Below are positions 1 to 8,321 of a stretch of 64,000 nucleotides of DNA, piece by piece (position 1 is the first letter of the stretch; every line of letters begins with the position of its first letter). The translations under genes and the position numbers were made by a program. Below the pieces are notes generated by a model that worked only from the letters and a program-made list of their open reading frames with translations, made no database searches and was not told the DNA's origin. The DNA is from Nocardioides aromaticivorans. Lineage in GTDB: Bacteria > Actinomycetota > Actinomycetes > Propionibacteriales > Nocardioidaceae. Location of the stretch: NCBI RefSeq assembly GCF_013408525.1, contig NZ_JACBZM010000002.1, positions 62,001 through 126,000 on the forward strand, written 5' to 3'.

Positions 1-28
1 CGTCTACCGCGTCAACCTCGCCCCGTGA
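1..28 (+). CDS. 3' end of an upstream gene (partial)
   Basis: Frame 2 reads VYRVNLAP followed by TGA at 26-28. The stop overlaps the GTG start of the next gene (25-27) in a GTGA overlap, the usual sign of translational coupling in this window. Only eight codons are inside the window, so the product cannot be named. Confidence 0.55.
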
Positions 29-786
29 AGCCCCGCAGCGTGGCGACACGATCCACCGTGCTGAGCGCCGGCATCGATCTGTCCGCTGACCCGAAGAAGA
101 CGGGCGTCGCGATCCTCGAGTGGGCCGAGACCGGCGCCATAGTTACTGGTCTCGATGTCGGCCGGCACTCGGATGGAGACCTGGCGGACCTGATCGGAGT
201 CGTGGACAAGGTCGGCATCGACTGCCCGCTGGGTTGGCCGATCGCCTTCGTCGACTACCTCATCGCGCACCGCGCCGGCGGCCGGGATCTGGTTGTGCCC
301 CCGACCCGACACCCACTGACCAACCGCGCTACCGACCTGCACCTGCGCGAGACCCTGAGACTGCAGCCGCTCAGCGTCTCGGCAGACCGGATCGGCGCAG
401 CGGCGATGCGGTGCGCAGCCATCTTGTCCGGCCTCACCCGCGAGGGCGTCGAGATCGACCGAACCGGCCGCTCCGGTCCCGTCGTCGAGGTCTACCCCGC
501 GGCGGCTCTCAAACTGTGGGGCCTCCCCCACCAAGGCTATAAGGGTCGCGAGCCGGCCAACGCCCGTCGGCGCGCTGAGCTGGTCCAGCTGACCTCCGCG
601 GTACTGCCGTGGCTCGAACTAGGCGAGTTCGCCGAGCTCTGCGTGGACGTCGACGATGCCCTTGACGCCGTGCTCTGCGCGGCGATCGCCGGCTTGGCCT
701 TGCGAGGGGAGACCGAGGAGATCCCCGAAGAGCACCTCGCGGCCGCGGCGGTCGAGGGGTGGATTGCCGTGCCGACTCGCGCCTGA
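25..786 (+). CDS. DUF429-family protein (predicted RNase H-like nuclease)
   Basis: A 253-residue protein that matches the DUF429 pattern. An N-terminal segment around residues 14-28 (AGIDLSADPKKTGVAIL) carries the first acidic residue of an RNase H-like fold, a KVGIDCPLGWP segment lies near residue 70, an EVYPAA segment near residue 155, and a D-D-A-LDAVLCA helix near residue 215. DUF429 members are predicted nucleases of unknown substrate and no pathway can be assigned. The GTG start overlaps the stop of the preceding gene. The family call rests on recognised motifs only. Confidence 0.75.
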   Translation: MKPRSVATRSTVLSAGIDLSADPKKTGVAILEWAETGAIVTGLDVGRHSDGDLADLIGVVDKVGIDCPLGWPIAFVDYLIAHRAGGRDLVVPPTRHPLTNRATDLHLRETLRLQPLSVSADRIGAAAMRCAAILSGLTREGVEIDRTGRSGPVVEVYPAAALKLWGLPHQGYKGREPANARRRAELVQLTSAVLPWLELGEFAELCVDVDDALDAVLCAAIAGLALRGETEEIPEEHLAAAAVEGWIAVPTRA

Positions 787-810
787 CCCGGCCAGAGCCC
801 CGCCGCCGCC

Positions 811-834
811 ATGCGTCAAGTATTCTTGACGCAT
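811..834. promoter_or_regulatory. 24-bp palindromic operator overlapping a start codon
   Basis: Arms ATGCGTCAAG (811-820) and CTTGACGCAT (825-834) are perfect inverted repeats around the loop TATT. The right arm contains the first two bases of the ATG (833) of the next gene. No Shine-Dalgarno precedes that ATG. A regulator bound here would cover the translation start, which suggests autoregulation of a leaderless or nearly leaderless gene. The half-site TTCTTGACGCC recurs at the gene's own stop codon (about 1151-1161). Confidence 0.6.
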
Positions 835-1159
835 GGTCCGGCCCAACAGCCCTAAGGCGCCCGGCTACGTGCCGAGCCACTCGCGCGTCCAGTTCCGGGC
901 CCGCCGAACTGCCCTCGAGCGCGCGGACGCGGTCGAGGAGGCCGTCCGCGCAGCGCAGGCCGAGTTGGGGCACGCCCAAAGGGCCCGCCACGCGGGCGGG
1001 CAGCTCGAGCACCTCACTGCCGCGATCGTGCAGCTGGTGGACGCCCAGGCGACTCTGGTCGCGCAGATGCGCGCAGACAACGAGCCCTGGTCGAGGATCG
1101 GGGACGCCCTTGGACTGACGAAGCAGGCCGCTCAGAACCGGTTCGGCAAGAGTTCTTGA
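833..1159 (+). CDS. Small protein with C-terminal helix-turn-helix
   Basis: A 108-residue basic protein. Residues about 30-70 form an Ala/Glu/Arg-rich helical segment. The C-terminal 35 residues (W-SRIGDALGLTKQAAQNRF) look like a helix-turn-helix of the kind found in small actinobacterial DNA-binding proteins. The ATG at 833 sits in the right arm of a perfect 24-bp palindrome, so self-repression is plausible. No closer family is recognised. It stands alone, convergent with the CoiA-like gene. Confidence 0.65.
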   Translation: MVRPNSPKAPGYVPSHSRVQFRARRTALERADAVEEAVRAAQAELGHAQRARHAGGQLEHLTAAIVQLVDAQATLVAQMRADNEPWSRIGDALGLTKQAAQNRFGKSS

Positions 1160-1188
1160 CGCCAGTCGCTGCGTGCCCACGTCCAGGG

Positions 1189-2427
1189 CTATCGCATCCG
1201 GCCCGCCTTTCGGTAGGTGGCCGCTGGCGGCCGCGGCTTGTCTGGGATCTGGACCTCGAACAGCACGATTCGCTGTGCCGGCCCGCACGCTCGCATGAGG
1301 ACGCGGCGCTCAGCCTCGGTAGCGACGAACAGGGTCAGCTCGCGGAAGCGGTCGAGGACCTCGGCCGAGATCCTGCTGATCACCGGACTGATCACTCCCT
1401 GCGGCATGTCGTGGACGAACAGCGGCACCCCCATCGCCCACGCCGGCGCCGCGTCCCGCACCCCGACGTAGCCGCGTGCCTCTCGGCCAACCAGCTCCAC
1501 TGCCGGCGCCGTCAGCGCCTGCTGGCGGGCCAGTTTGGCCGCGATCGCCGCAAGGTGGCGCTGCCGCTCGTCGGCGACGAGCGCGGCGCGGTCGCGCCGG
1601 CGTGCTGCGGCCTGCGCTTGTGCGCGTTCGGCGGCGACGTGCTGTTGCGTTGTCCACACGAATCCTGTCCCATCGGTGCGCGTCTCGGTTGACCACCGCG
1701 GGACCTGGTGTGGTCTGACGGTGCCAGCCAGGACGCCGGCCACGAACACTCCGAGGTTGAGATGCGTCCCATGTGCCCACGAGGCGTGTCCGGCGCAGGG
1801 GCCGAGAGGGTCGTCGAAGCACCGCCGGCGATCGGGGCACCAGCGCTCGCGGAAGGTTCCGAGTCCGCCGACGACCTCGGCCTCCGTCGTCGCGGCCGCC
1901 CTCGGCTCGGGGGCCGGGGAGAGCCGGACGGCGGGGACGGGAGGCACCGCGCTCACCCACGGGCGATCCTGGTCGGTCACCCAGCACACTGCAACGCCCG
2001 AAGCCCGCATCCGCGCGGTGCGCTCGAGCAGCTCGTCGACCGTGATCTGCGCCAGCTGGGCCTCCCAGGCCATCCGCCTGACCCCGTCCGGACTGGTGGC
2101 CAGTACATCTGCGCGCCAGGCCTCGCCGGCCACTTCGAGCTCGGCGTACCAACCAGCGTCGCGGATCGCCGAGGCCAACTGCAGCTTGAGCAGCCGGTGG
2201 GCCATGGTCTCGCCGACCAGTGAGCACGTTGGCGCCGCGCGGTCGTGAGCGAAGAACCGCAGCCCCTTCGGCGAGAGCTTGGCGTGGAGTCCATGCCCGC
2301 ACTCGCGACACGTCAGGGGCGCGCGCGGCCGCGCCCGGTGGATCGCCCCCCAGGGCACACCTTCACCGAGCGGATCAACGGTTGCGTCGAGCACGCCGGT
2401 CACGGCGTGCTGCGCCGTCAGCGGCAC
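1189..2427 (-). CDS. CoiA-like competence/nuclease family protein
   Basis: About 412 residues from a GTG at 2427. The reading frame stays open upstream, but that part overlaps the GIY-YIG gene and is a shadow; the true start is uncertain because no clear Shine-Dalgarno is visible. Near the N-terminus a zinc-finger-like CREC...C precedes FFAHDR, the CoiA N-terminal pattern. A PD-(D/E)XK core follows: WRADVLAT, then AWEAQLAQITVDELLERT, where D and E-x-Q are the expected catalytic residues, and then VCWVTD. CoiA promotes recombination of incoming ssDNA in competent Firmicutes, and relatives occur on mobile elements. It is the last gene of the four-gene leftward nuclease operon. Confidence 0.65.
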   Translation of the reverse strand: MPLTAQHAVTGVLDATVDPLGEGVPWGAIHRARPRAPLTCRECGHGLHAKLSPKGLRFFAHDRAAPTCSLVGETMAHRLLKLQLASAIRDAGWYAELEVAGEAWRADVLATSPDGVRRMAWEAQLAQITVDELLERTARMRASGVAVCWVTDQDRPWVSAVPPVPAVRLSPAPEPRAAATTEAEVVGGLGTFRERWCPDRRRCFDDPLGPCAGHASWAHGTHLNLGVFVAGVLAGTVRPHQVPRWSTETRTDGTGFVWTTQQHVAAERAQAQAAARRRDRAALVADERQRHLAAIAAKLARQQALTAPAVELVGREARGYVGVRDAAPAWAMGVPLFVHDMPQGVISPVISRISAEVLDRFRELTLFVATEAERRVLMRACGPAQRIVLFEVQIPDKPRPPAATYRKAGRMR

Positions 2428-2468
2428 GAGGGCAACTCTGCCGCAGAGGGCCGACAGAAGTGTGCGGA

Positions 2469-3278
2469 TCAGTTGCGGTTGAGGCCGTGCCGGCGTGAGT
2501 CGAGGGCGTACTTGTAGTGGCTCTCGGCGGCGTCGATCTCGCGGGTGGGGGTTGCCGGGTCGAAGACCCGCAGCACCGAAAGGCGGAAGCCGGAGGGGTC
2601 CAGGTTGCGGAGCTCCACGTTCCCGCCGTGACCGTTTGTCGCGTACGCGGCCCAGCGCTGCAGGATGTTCTCGGCGCCGTCGGCCTTGCCCACGTAGTGG
2701 CGGCCGTCGCGGGTATCGGTGATGAGGTAGACACCGATCACGGACGAGAGGGCGGTGCGCCATGCGGCGTAGCGGTGCTCTCGGATGACGGCCTGCAGCT
2801 GGGGGTAGTCCAGCGTGAGCGCGTCGAAGCCGGGGAACCTCACCGGCTCGGCGTCGGCGATCTCCATCACCGGGTACGCGGCCGCGGTGGTCGCGTGGAT
2901 CCGCCACGTTCGCGGGGAGCGCCACCCGATGACGAGCCGGTTGCGCAGGTCGCTCATCAGCTCGGAGTGCTCGAGGTGGAAGGTGCGACGCAGGCCGTCA
3001 TTCTGCGTCTCCCCATGGTTCACCAGGACCGACCACAGCCGGGCGCGGTCGCCGCCCTCGGGGCGGAATACGATCCAGACGCCGGGAGGCTGCGCCGGGA
3101 AGATCCGGTGGTTGGCCACCTGGACGCTCGTGTAGGCCAGGATCTCCTCGTCCGAGGAGTCGCCGTGGAGGCCTACCGTCCCGTCCTCGTGCTCACGCAC
3201 GTAGGCGTGCCGGATGACCAGGGCCGCGGCCGGGTCGAGGCCCGCGCTGGCGATGATCGAGGCGAAGGTGAGCGTCAT
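2469..3278 (-). CDS. GIY-YIG nuclease-family protein
   Basis: 269 residues. The GIY-YIG motif lies C-terminal (GVYLITD...HYVGKADG) and is followed by the helix WAAYATNGHGGN, then an Arg/Glu pair in REIDAAESHYKYAL, which supplies the conserved Glu. The N-terminal 170 residues have no recognised domain and may give substrate recognition. The start overlaps the preceding gene by ATGA (3275-3278). It lies between a PD-(D/E)XK protein and a CoiA-like protein, suggesting joint action on foreign or branched DNA; that link is inference. Confidence 0.8.
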   Translation of the reverse strand: MTLTFASIIASAGLDPAAALVIRHAYVREHEDGTVGLHGDSSDEEILAYTSVQVANHRIFPAQPPGVWIVFRPEGGDRARLWSVLVNHGETQNDGLRRTFHLEHSELMSDLRNRLVIGWRSPRTWRIHATTAAAYPVMEIADAEPVRFPGFDALTLDYPQLQAVIREHRYAAWRTALSSVIGVYLITDTRDGRHYVGKADGAENILQRWAAYATNGHGGNVELRNLDPSGFRLSVLRVFDPATPTREIDAAESHYKYALDSRRHGLNRN

Positions 3279-3982
3279 GCGGGATCTTCCGTTCCGGTGG
3301 CGGCTGGAGCCGCGGCGATGCTGACCAGCACGTCGTGGCCAAGTGAGGGATCGACCACGACGTGCAGGCCGAGGTCAGTGATCCGCCCGTCCTGGGGATG
3401 CCAGTCGCGGTCCTCGCGGGTGCGACCCAGCAGCGGGTCGAGAGCATCGATCGTGGGCTTCCACAGGGTCAGCCAATTGCGCTGCGGACCGACGACGAAG
3501 GACAGCTGCAGCTGCACGGCGCCGGCGGGGATCGCCCCGGCGTCGACGACTGCGGACCGGACCTGCGCCTTGTACGCCGCCGTCGAGGCCGAGACGGTGG
3601 TGCGGACCGTGTAGGTGGCGCCGGGTGCGGCGCTCTCCCCCGCCGGTGCGATGAGGACCCGGGAAGTGTCGGCGTGCCTCTTGGTGCACCACACCGCCAC
3701 GAGGTCCTCGTTGCGGAGCCGGGTGGCCAGCGGGAAGGCGTAGTTGTCCAGGTCAGCCATGTCGACCAGATCGCGCCCTGTCGGCAGGCCTACCTCGAGC
3801 AGCAGCGCCCAAGGGCGGCCGGATGTCAGGTGCGGCGCCACGAGCTGTGCAGTGTCCTCGAGGTACTCGCGGAGCCGCACCTGGTCGGGATCGGTCGACT
3901 TGTTCCAGCTGGCCAGGCGCGGAGTCTTCCGGAGCACCACGCCGTCCCCCTCGGGCCGGCGGTACCACCGCGGCGCGGTCAC
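3275..3982 (-). CDS. Unknown protein, faint RusA-like DLDNY motif
   Basis: 235 residues, not assigned to a family. Residues about 70-85 contain DMADLDNYAFPLATRL, which resembles the DLDN core of RusA Holliday-junction resolvases. The rest of RusA cannot be confirmed by eye. It overlaps the GIY-YIG gene by 4 bp downstream and the nuclease gene upstream by 4 bp (3979-3982), so it is co-translated with two nucleases. No signal peptide or membrane segment. Confidence 0.65.
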   Translation of the reverse strand: MTAPRWYRRPEGDGVVLRKTPRLASWNKSTDPDQVRLREYLEDTAQLVAPHLTSGRPWALLLEVGLPTGRDLVDMADLDNYAFPLATRLRNEDLVAVWCTKRHADTSRVLIAPAGESAAPGATYTVRTTVSASTAAYKAQVRSAVVDAGAIPAGAVQLQLSFVVGPQRNWLTLWKPTIDALDPLLGRTREDRDWHPQDGRITDLGLHVVVDPSLGHDVLVSIAAAPAATGTEDPA

Positions 3983-4758
3983 GGCAGGTCAACCGCGCCC
4001 GTCTGGTCCACCCACCAGACCTCGATCTGCGCCGCGGCGAGCGAACCCTCAGTCTCGGCGTGCAGGGTGCGGTAACGCGGGAAGTCCGGGAGGGCGATGA
4101 CGCTGCCCCAGTCCGGCTCCTTGCCTCGCAGCCGCATCGCGGCCAGCACAGCCTGGGAATACCAGTGGCCGGCCTGGGTGCTCGGGCTGGTCCGCTTGGC
4201 CTCGCCGGCGCGCGCGGGGTCGGCGTAGTTGCGGCTGGGGAACCCCTTGACCTCGACGCCGACCGTCCGGCCATCGCGGGCCGCGATCACGTCGATGCCG
4301 TGCTCCTTCGTGGCGGTGTTGGCCACCGACAGGATGCGCCACCCCTTGCCGGCCAGCGCGGTGACCAGCGCGGCCTGAACGTTGGCCTCGGTGTGCCACT
4401 CCTCCGTCGAGTCGCCCGCATCGACGACTTCTTGCGCACGCGGTCGCCCAGCCGGTGCAGGCGGCTGCGCCGAGGCTGCCGGGGTGGGGCTGCGCCGCTC
4501 GACCTGGCCGGAGATCTCGTAGCCGAGGGCTGCGAGGTGGCGTCGAGCCGTGTTGGACATGAACTCCGTACGGGGGATGCCGGCGGCCACCTCGAACGCC
4601 TGAATGACGGGGAACCAGGTCGCGTTGACCTTCACCGCGTGCTTGCGGATTGCATCGGGCGCGACGTTGACGAGTCTTGCTGCGACGTCCTCACGGGACA
4701 GCTCATAGCTCTGGCCGTTGAGCGTGAACCGGATGGCATCGCGGCCGTTCGTCTCCAT
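3979..4758 (-). CDS. HTH plus PD-(D/E)XK (Mrr-like) nuclease protein
   Basis: 259 residues. Residues 1-85 are a predicted DNA-binding region (ELSREDVAARLVNVAPDAIRKH), then a Pro/Ala linker at about 90-110. The C-terminal half carries HGIDVIAARDGRTVGVEVKG, the D...E-x-K signature of Mrr-like restriction-endonuclease folds. It heads the leftward operon and probably supplies catalytic cleavage. Mrr-like proteins act on modified or foreign DNA; the specificity here is unknown. Confidence 0.7.
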   Translation of the reverse strand: METNGRDAIRFTLNGQSYELSREDVAARLVNVAPDAIRKHAVKVNATWFPVIQAFEVAAGIPRTEFMSNTARRHLAALGYEISGQVERRSPTPAASAQPPAPAGRPRAQEVVDAGDSTEEWHTEANVQAALVTALAGKGWRILSVANTATKEHGIDVIAARDGRTVGVEVKGFPSRNYADPARAGEAKRTSPSTQAGHWYSQAVLAAMRLRGKEPDWGSVIALPDFPRYRTLHAETEGSLAAAQIEVWWVDQTGAVDLP

Positions 4759-4767
4759 GGCCCGAAA

Positions 4768-5019
4768 CTACGACACGGGCCCGACACCATTAGGGGTTTC
4801 CCCGCCATTGCCGGACGGGGGGCGACCCCACGACGATCGGCCAGCTCTCCTCTGGCGGTACTTCACGAAGCCCTCGACCGCCTGGGCCGTGACACCGATC
4901 TGCTCACCGATCCGGCGGTAGGAGTAGCCGCGGGCGTGGAGCACGACGGCGGGCGGCGTGCTCACGTCGCCAGGGGAAGTTCGTCTAGTGCTCGGCGGAG
5001 CGGCTACTCTTCGGAACAT
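4768..5019 (-). CDS. Small HTH protein divergent from umuD-like gene
   Basis: 83 residues from an ATG at 5019; the frame is open further upstream but that would run through the LexA box. Residues about 30-55 (ARGYSYRRIGEQIGVTAQAVEGF) form a convincing helix-turn-helix resembling resolvase/sigma-4-type HTHs. The C-terminus is Gly/Pro-rich. It starts beside the LexA box, so it may be SOS-controlled too. No Shine-Dalgarno is seen, and a shorter start at an internal GTG is possible. Confidence 0.45.
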   Translation of the reverse strand: MFRRVAAPPSTRRTSPGDVSTPPAVVLHARGYSYRRIGEQIGVTAQAVEGFVKYRQRRAGRSSWGRPPSGNGGETPNGVGPVS

Positions 5020-5020
5020 G

Positions 5021-5036
5021 TCGAACACACGTTCGA
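5021..5036. promoter_or_regulatory. LexA (SOS) box
   Basis: TCGAACACACGTTCGA is a perfect match to the actinobacterial LexA box TCGAAC-N4-GTTCGA. It lies directly upstream of the probable GTG start (5054) of the umuD-like gene and beside the divergent HTH gene. This predicts DNA-damage induction of umuDC and possibly of the divergent gene. Confidence 0.85.
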
Positions 5037-5053
5037 CCACACCGAGACGGGGG

Positions 5054-5452
5054 GTGTCGGTCGAGACGACCGCGTCGTTCCCCAACCCGGCCCAGGACTA
5101 CTTCGAGGGTCACCTGTCCCTCGACCGTCACCTGGTGCGCCGACCTACCTCGACCTTCGTCCTGCGGGTGAGCTCGGATGCACTGGCCAGTATGGGAATC
5201 CGGGCCGGAGACGAGGTGCTGGTCGACCGTGCCCTGGACCCTGCACCTGGCCGTGTGCTCGTAGTCGTTGTCGACAGTGAACGCCGCCTCGGCCGCTTCG
5301 ACATCGTCGACGGCCGGGCAGTGCTCGCCACCGACCTCGAGCAGATCCCTCTCACGTCCGACGTGGAGCCCTGGGGTGTTGCCACGGTGCTGCTTCACCA
5401 CCTTCCACTCGGTCCCGCCGGGGACCGCGACCGCCGCAACTACGCCCGGTAG
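5054..5452 (+). CDS. UmuD'-like protein without protease residues
   Basis: 132 residues from GTG 5054; an ATG at 5018 would add 12 residues but immediately precedes the LexA box, so the GTG is preferred. The order of segments matches UmuD: FPNPAQDY, then a [15 protein letters not shown] loop, then VDRAL and [11 protein letters not shown]. In UmuD the loop holds the catalytic Ser of GDSM; here it is Ala-Leu. The general-base Lys (FTVKK in E. coli) is Gly. The cleavage Cys-Gly before FPSP is replaced by Ala-Ser. The protein therefore resembles processed UmuD' but cannot self-cleave. It is followed after 4 bp by the polymerase gene, its presumed partner. Confidence 0.75.
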   Translation: MSVETTASFPNPAQDYFEGHLSLDRHLVRRPTSTFVLRVSSDALASMGIRAGDEVLVDRALDPAPGRVLVVVVDSERRLGRFDIVDGRAVLATDLEQIPLTSDVEPWGVATVLLHHLPLGPAGDRDRRNYAR

Positions 5453-5456
5453 CCCG

Positions 5457-6737
5457 ATGAAGCGTTGCGCCTGGGGCCCGGACAACACCTCGCCGCCGAT
5501 CGCGCTCGTCGACGTCCGCTCGATGTTCGTCTCGGTCGAGCGAGTCCTGGACCCGACGCTGCGCGATCGTGCCGTCATCGTGCTGTCCAACAACGACGGC
5601 TGCGCCGTGGCGCGCTCCGACGAGGCCAAAGCACTCGGCGTGCAGATGGGCGAACCCTGGTTCCAGCTGCGCGAGAAGCCGCACCTGTTCGACCTGGTCG
5701 CGAAGTCCAGCAACTACGAGGAGTACGGCGCCTTCTCCAGCAGGTTCCACGAGACCGTGGCCAGTGTCTCGGCGACGACCGAGACGTACTCGGTCGACGA
5801 GGCCTTCGTCGGCCTTCCCCGCCTCGAGCCGGCCGCGGCCGCGGCCGAGATCCAGGCACGGGTGCGCCAGTGGACCGGCCTGCCCACCGCAGCCGGGATC
5901 GGGCCGACCAAGACGCTGGCCAAGGTGGCCCAACGGCACGCCAAGACCGTCGGGCAACCCCTCGTCGACCTGACCACCTGGCGCCGGAATGACGTCGGCG
6001 CTCTCCTCGACGCCACCCCAGTCTCCGAGGTGTGGGGCATAGGCCCGCGCCTAACAGCCGGCCTCGCAGGGCTCGGCATCCACACCGCGGCGGACCTCGC
6101 TCTGGCAGACGCCGGCGTGCTGCGGCGCCGCTGGTCGGTCGTCCTCGAGCGCACCGCCCGCGAGCTCGCAGGCGTCCCCTGCATGCCCGTCGGGTTCAGC
6201 CCGAAGGACCGACAGCAGCTGATGTACTCGCGCATGCTCGGGGCCACGGTCAGCACCTCGGCCGAGATGCGCAGCGTGCTCGCGCAGTACGCCGCCGCAG
6301 CTGCCCGACGTCTACGCGCCCACGGCCTCGACGCCGCCTTGTTGCAGGTATGGATCAGCAGCAGCCGGTTCCGCGACGACGTCGCCCATCACTCCGCGGC
6401 AACGGCCTTCGACCCGCCGACCAGCGACCCGCTGCGGCTCATCTGCGGCGCTCGCGCCGTGCTGCCGAAGATGCGGGGGGGCTGGCCCTACAACCGAGCC
6501 GGGATCCTGCTCACCGGGCTGTCGCCGGCCGGCGCCTCTCCCCAGCTCTGGCCGGGCGAGACGCCGGCGCGACGACGGCTCGCCGCGGCCGTCGACGACC
6601 TCACCAGCCGCTACGGACGCAATGCCCTCGGCTGGGGCCCAACTGGACTTCGTGAGCGGCAACGGTGGGACATGAGACGAGAACGCCTCTCCCCCGCTGG
6701 CACGACCAACTGGAACCAGCTCCTCACCGTCCGTTGA
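5457..6737 (+). CDS. umuC: Y-family (UmuC-like) translesion DNA polymerase
   Basis: 426 residues, close to E. coli UmuC (422). The palm residues are present: the first Asp in [15 protein letters not shown] near residue 18, and the DE pair in SVDEAFVGL near residue 112. NDGC and the [10 protein letters not shown] thumb/HhH region follow. The ATG at 5457 lies 4 bp after the umuD-like stop, so the two form an operon under the LexA box. It should act as a mutagenic translesion polymerase with the UmuD'-like protein. Such pairs are common on conjugative elements. Confidence 0.9.
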   Translation: MKRCAWGPDNTSPPIALVDVRSMFVSVERVLDPTLRDRAVIVLSNNDGCAVARSDEAKALGVQMGEPWFQLREKPHLFDLVAKSSNYEEYGAFSSRFHETVASVSATTETYSVDEAFVGLPRLEPAAAAAEIQARVRQWTGLPTAAGIGPTKTLAKVAQRHAKTVGQPLVDLTTWRRNDVGALLDATPVSEVWGIGPRLTAGLAGLGIHTAADLALADAGVLRRRWSVVLERTARELAGVPCMPVGFSPKDRQQLMYSRMLGATVSTSAEMRSVLAQYAAAAARRLRAHGLDAALLQVWISSSRFRDDVAHHSAATAFDPPTSDPLRLICGARAVLPKMRGGWPYNRAGILLTGLSPAGASPQLWPGETPARRRLAAAVDDLTSRYGRNALGWGPTGLRERQRWDMRRERLSPAGTTNWNQLLTVR

Positions 6738-6772
6738 CTGCTGCAGGAGCGGCCAGACCGATCGCTTCGGCC

Positions 6773-7483
6773 TCACCCGCCGGCTCCTACGAGCAGACCC
6801 GCAGCGGCGCCGATGACCACGAAGGGCCCGAGCGGGATCCCGACGCCTCGCAATGACCGCCTCGTCACCACAGAGCGGACGATTGAGTAGCCCAAGGCCA
6901 GGAGCAACGCGCCGTAGATCCCGACCACGAACGGCTCCCATCCCACCCGCGCAGTCACCATGCCGACGAGGGCCGCCAGCCGTACGTCCCCGAACCCCAG
7001 CCCGGATCCGAAAAACCACAGCAGCCAGAACCCCGTCCTGGCGATCACGAGGCCGAGCGCCGCGCGAACCAACACGTCGAGCTCGCCCGTCAGGGCCCAC
7101 TCGACGACCAACGCGGCCGCGACGGCGATCGTGGCTGAGACGACCAAGCGGCGCGGCAGAAGCTGCGCCCGCGCGTCGACGACCGCCAGGACGTACCCAA
7201 TCGGCACAAGTGGCACGAGAACCAGCAGCAGCCGGTCGGCCCCGAAGGCCAAACCCAGGGTGCCGGCCGTGGCCCCGGACACGATCACGCCACCGGGCAG
7301 AAACCACCGTGTGTCCGCGATCGCGCTGTAGACCATGGTGGGTGCCCCCACCACGGCGGTCGTGCCCGTGTCATCCCTTCCGCCGCCGACCGGCAGCGGA
7401 AGCCGGCGGACGACGGCCGGAGCCGCGCAGGCCAGGGCGGCTGCAACGACGGCGCACACGCCGGCAACGGTCCACACAGGCAT
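6773..7483 (-). CDS. Type IV prepilin peptidase (A24), short form
   Basis: 236 residues from ATG 7483, with seven or so hydrophobic segments. The two catalytic Asp motifs of A24 aspartyl prepilin peptidases are visible: VDARAQLLPRR (first Asp) and GFGDVRLAALVG (GxGD). The N-terminal methyltransferase domain is absent, as in TadV/CpaA forms. It would process the Flp/TadE-type pilins encoded at the right end of the window (63342 onward), although the two lie 56 kb apart. It is the last gene of the leftward small-gene chain. Confidence 0.85.
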   Translation of the reverse strand: MPVWTVAGVCAVVAAALACAAPAVVRRLPLPVGGGRDDTGTTAVVGAPTMVYSAIADTRWFLPGGVIVSGATAGTLGLAFGADRLLLVLVPLVPIGYVLAVVDARAQLLPRRLVVSATIAVAAALVVEWALTGELDVLVRAALGLVIARTGFWLLWFFGSGLGFGDVRLAALVGMVTARVGWEPFVVGIYGALLLALGYSIVRSVVTRRSLRGVGIPLGPFVVIGAAAGLLVGAGG

Positions 7484-7499
7484 CGTCGTGCCGCTGCTG

Positions 7500-7877
7500 T
7501 CAGGTTTCCCAGCCGGCGGGCGACTCCAGGCGTGCGAACGGCCGCGGCCCCCCAGCCGCGTCCTCCTCAGCCCGGCGCATGACCTTCTGGATGACACCCT
7601 TGGTCACACCGAGCAGACGCGCGATCGTCAACAGCGACATCTTCGGGTGGGTTCGTAGGTAGAGCACCGTGGCGGTCCGCAGCGCGGCGTTGCTCTGGGT
7701 GAGCTGCGCCAGGTGTTCGTGCAGCACGCTGGTCAGCTGAGCGACGCCCTCTGGACCGCCGTACCGAGCCGACCAGCCAGGAGCGGCCTCCGCGGCAGCC
7801 GCGAGGAAGCCGGCGGGGTCACGAAGCACCTCCGCCACCACCTCGGCCGGCGCGGCGGTCACATCCTCAGGCTGCAT
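7500..7877 (-). CDS. HTH-containing hypothetical protein
   Basis: 125 residues from ATG 7877 (MQPEDV). Residues about 75-105 (THPKMSLLTIARLLGVTKGVIQKVMRRAEED) form a helix-turn-helix. The N-terminal half is acidic and helical. It precedes the prepilin peptidase with a 16-bp gap. Possibly a local regulator; no family name can be given. Confidence 0.65.
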   Translation of the reverse strand: MQPEDVTAAPAEVVAEVLRDPAGFLAAAAEAAPGWSARYGGPEGVAQLTSVLHEHLAQLTQSNAALRTATVLYLRTHPKMSLLTIARLLGVTKGVIQKVMRRAEEDAAGGPRPFARLESPAGWET

Positions 7878-7903
7878 GCCGCCGACTGTAACGATCTCCG
7901 CGC

Positions 7904-8218
7904 TCACCGGTCGGCCCGCACCGTGTAGTCCGGCCACGAGCACCGCTCGCAGTAACGCCAGACCGTCAGCGTGTCCGACGCGGACTCGAACCACTCCCCC
8001 CAATCATGGCCCTCCTGGACGCAGACACGACGTGCCCAGCAGCGCGAACAGAGCTGGACCTCCGCGGTCGACAGCCATGGCTCACAGTGCCGACGGATCC
8101 AGCCCTCCGCGTCGTCGACGGAGTCGAAGTGCGGCGTTCCCATCTCGTCCCAGCAGTCGTCGCCGCAGTCGTCACACAGGACCGTCACGCAAGGGTGCTC
8201 GTGGATCTTGATCGCCAC
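7904..8218 (-). CDS. Small zinc-ribbon protein
   Basis: 104 residues from GTG 8218, preceded by GGAGG with 6-nt spacing. Four paired cysteine motifs are visible: CDDCGDDC near the N-terminus, CSRC in the middle, C in RRVC, and CERC near the C-terminus. Function unknown; actinophages and plasmids often encode such proteins. Part of the leftward small-gene chain. Confidence 0.7.
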   Translation of the reverse strand: MAIKIHEHPCVTVLCDDCGDDCWDEMGTPHFDSVDDAEGWIRRHCEPWLSTAEVQLCSRCWARRVCVQEGHDWGEWFESASDTLTVWRYCERCSWPDYTVRADR

Positions 8219-8321
8219 GGCACACCTCCGTCCGTAGCGTCACGGGCTGACGGTCGACGCGGGGTCGACGACCTCGAGGCGGAGCTCTCCGCGTCGGCCC
8301 ATTCGATGCCCGTCGTGTCCC

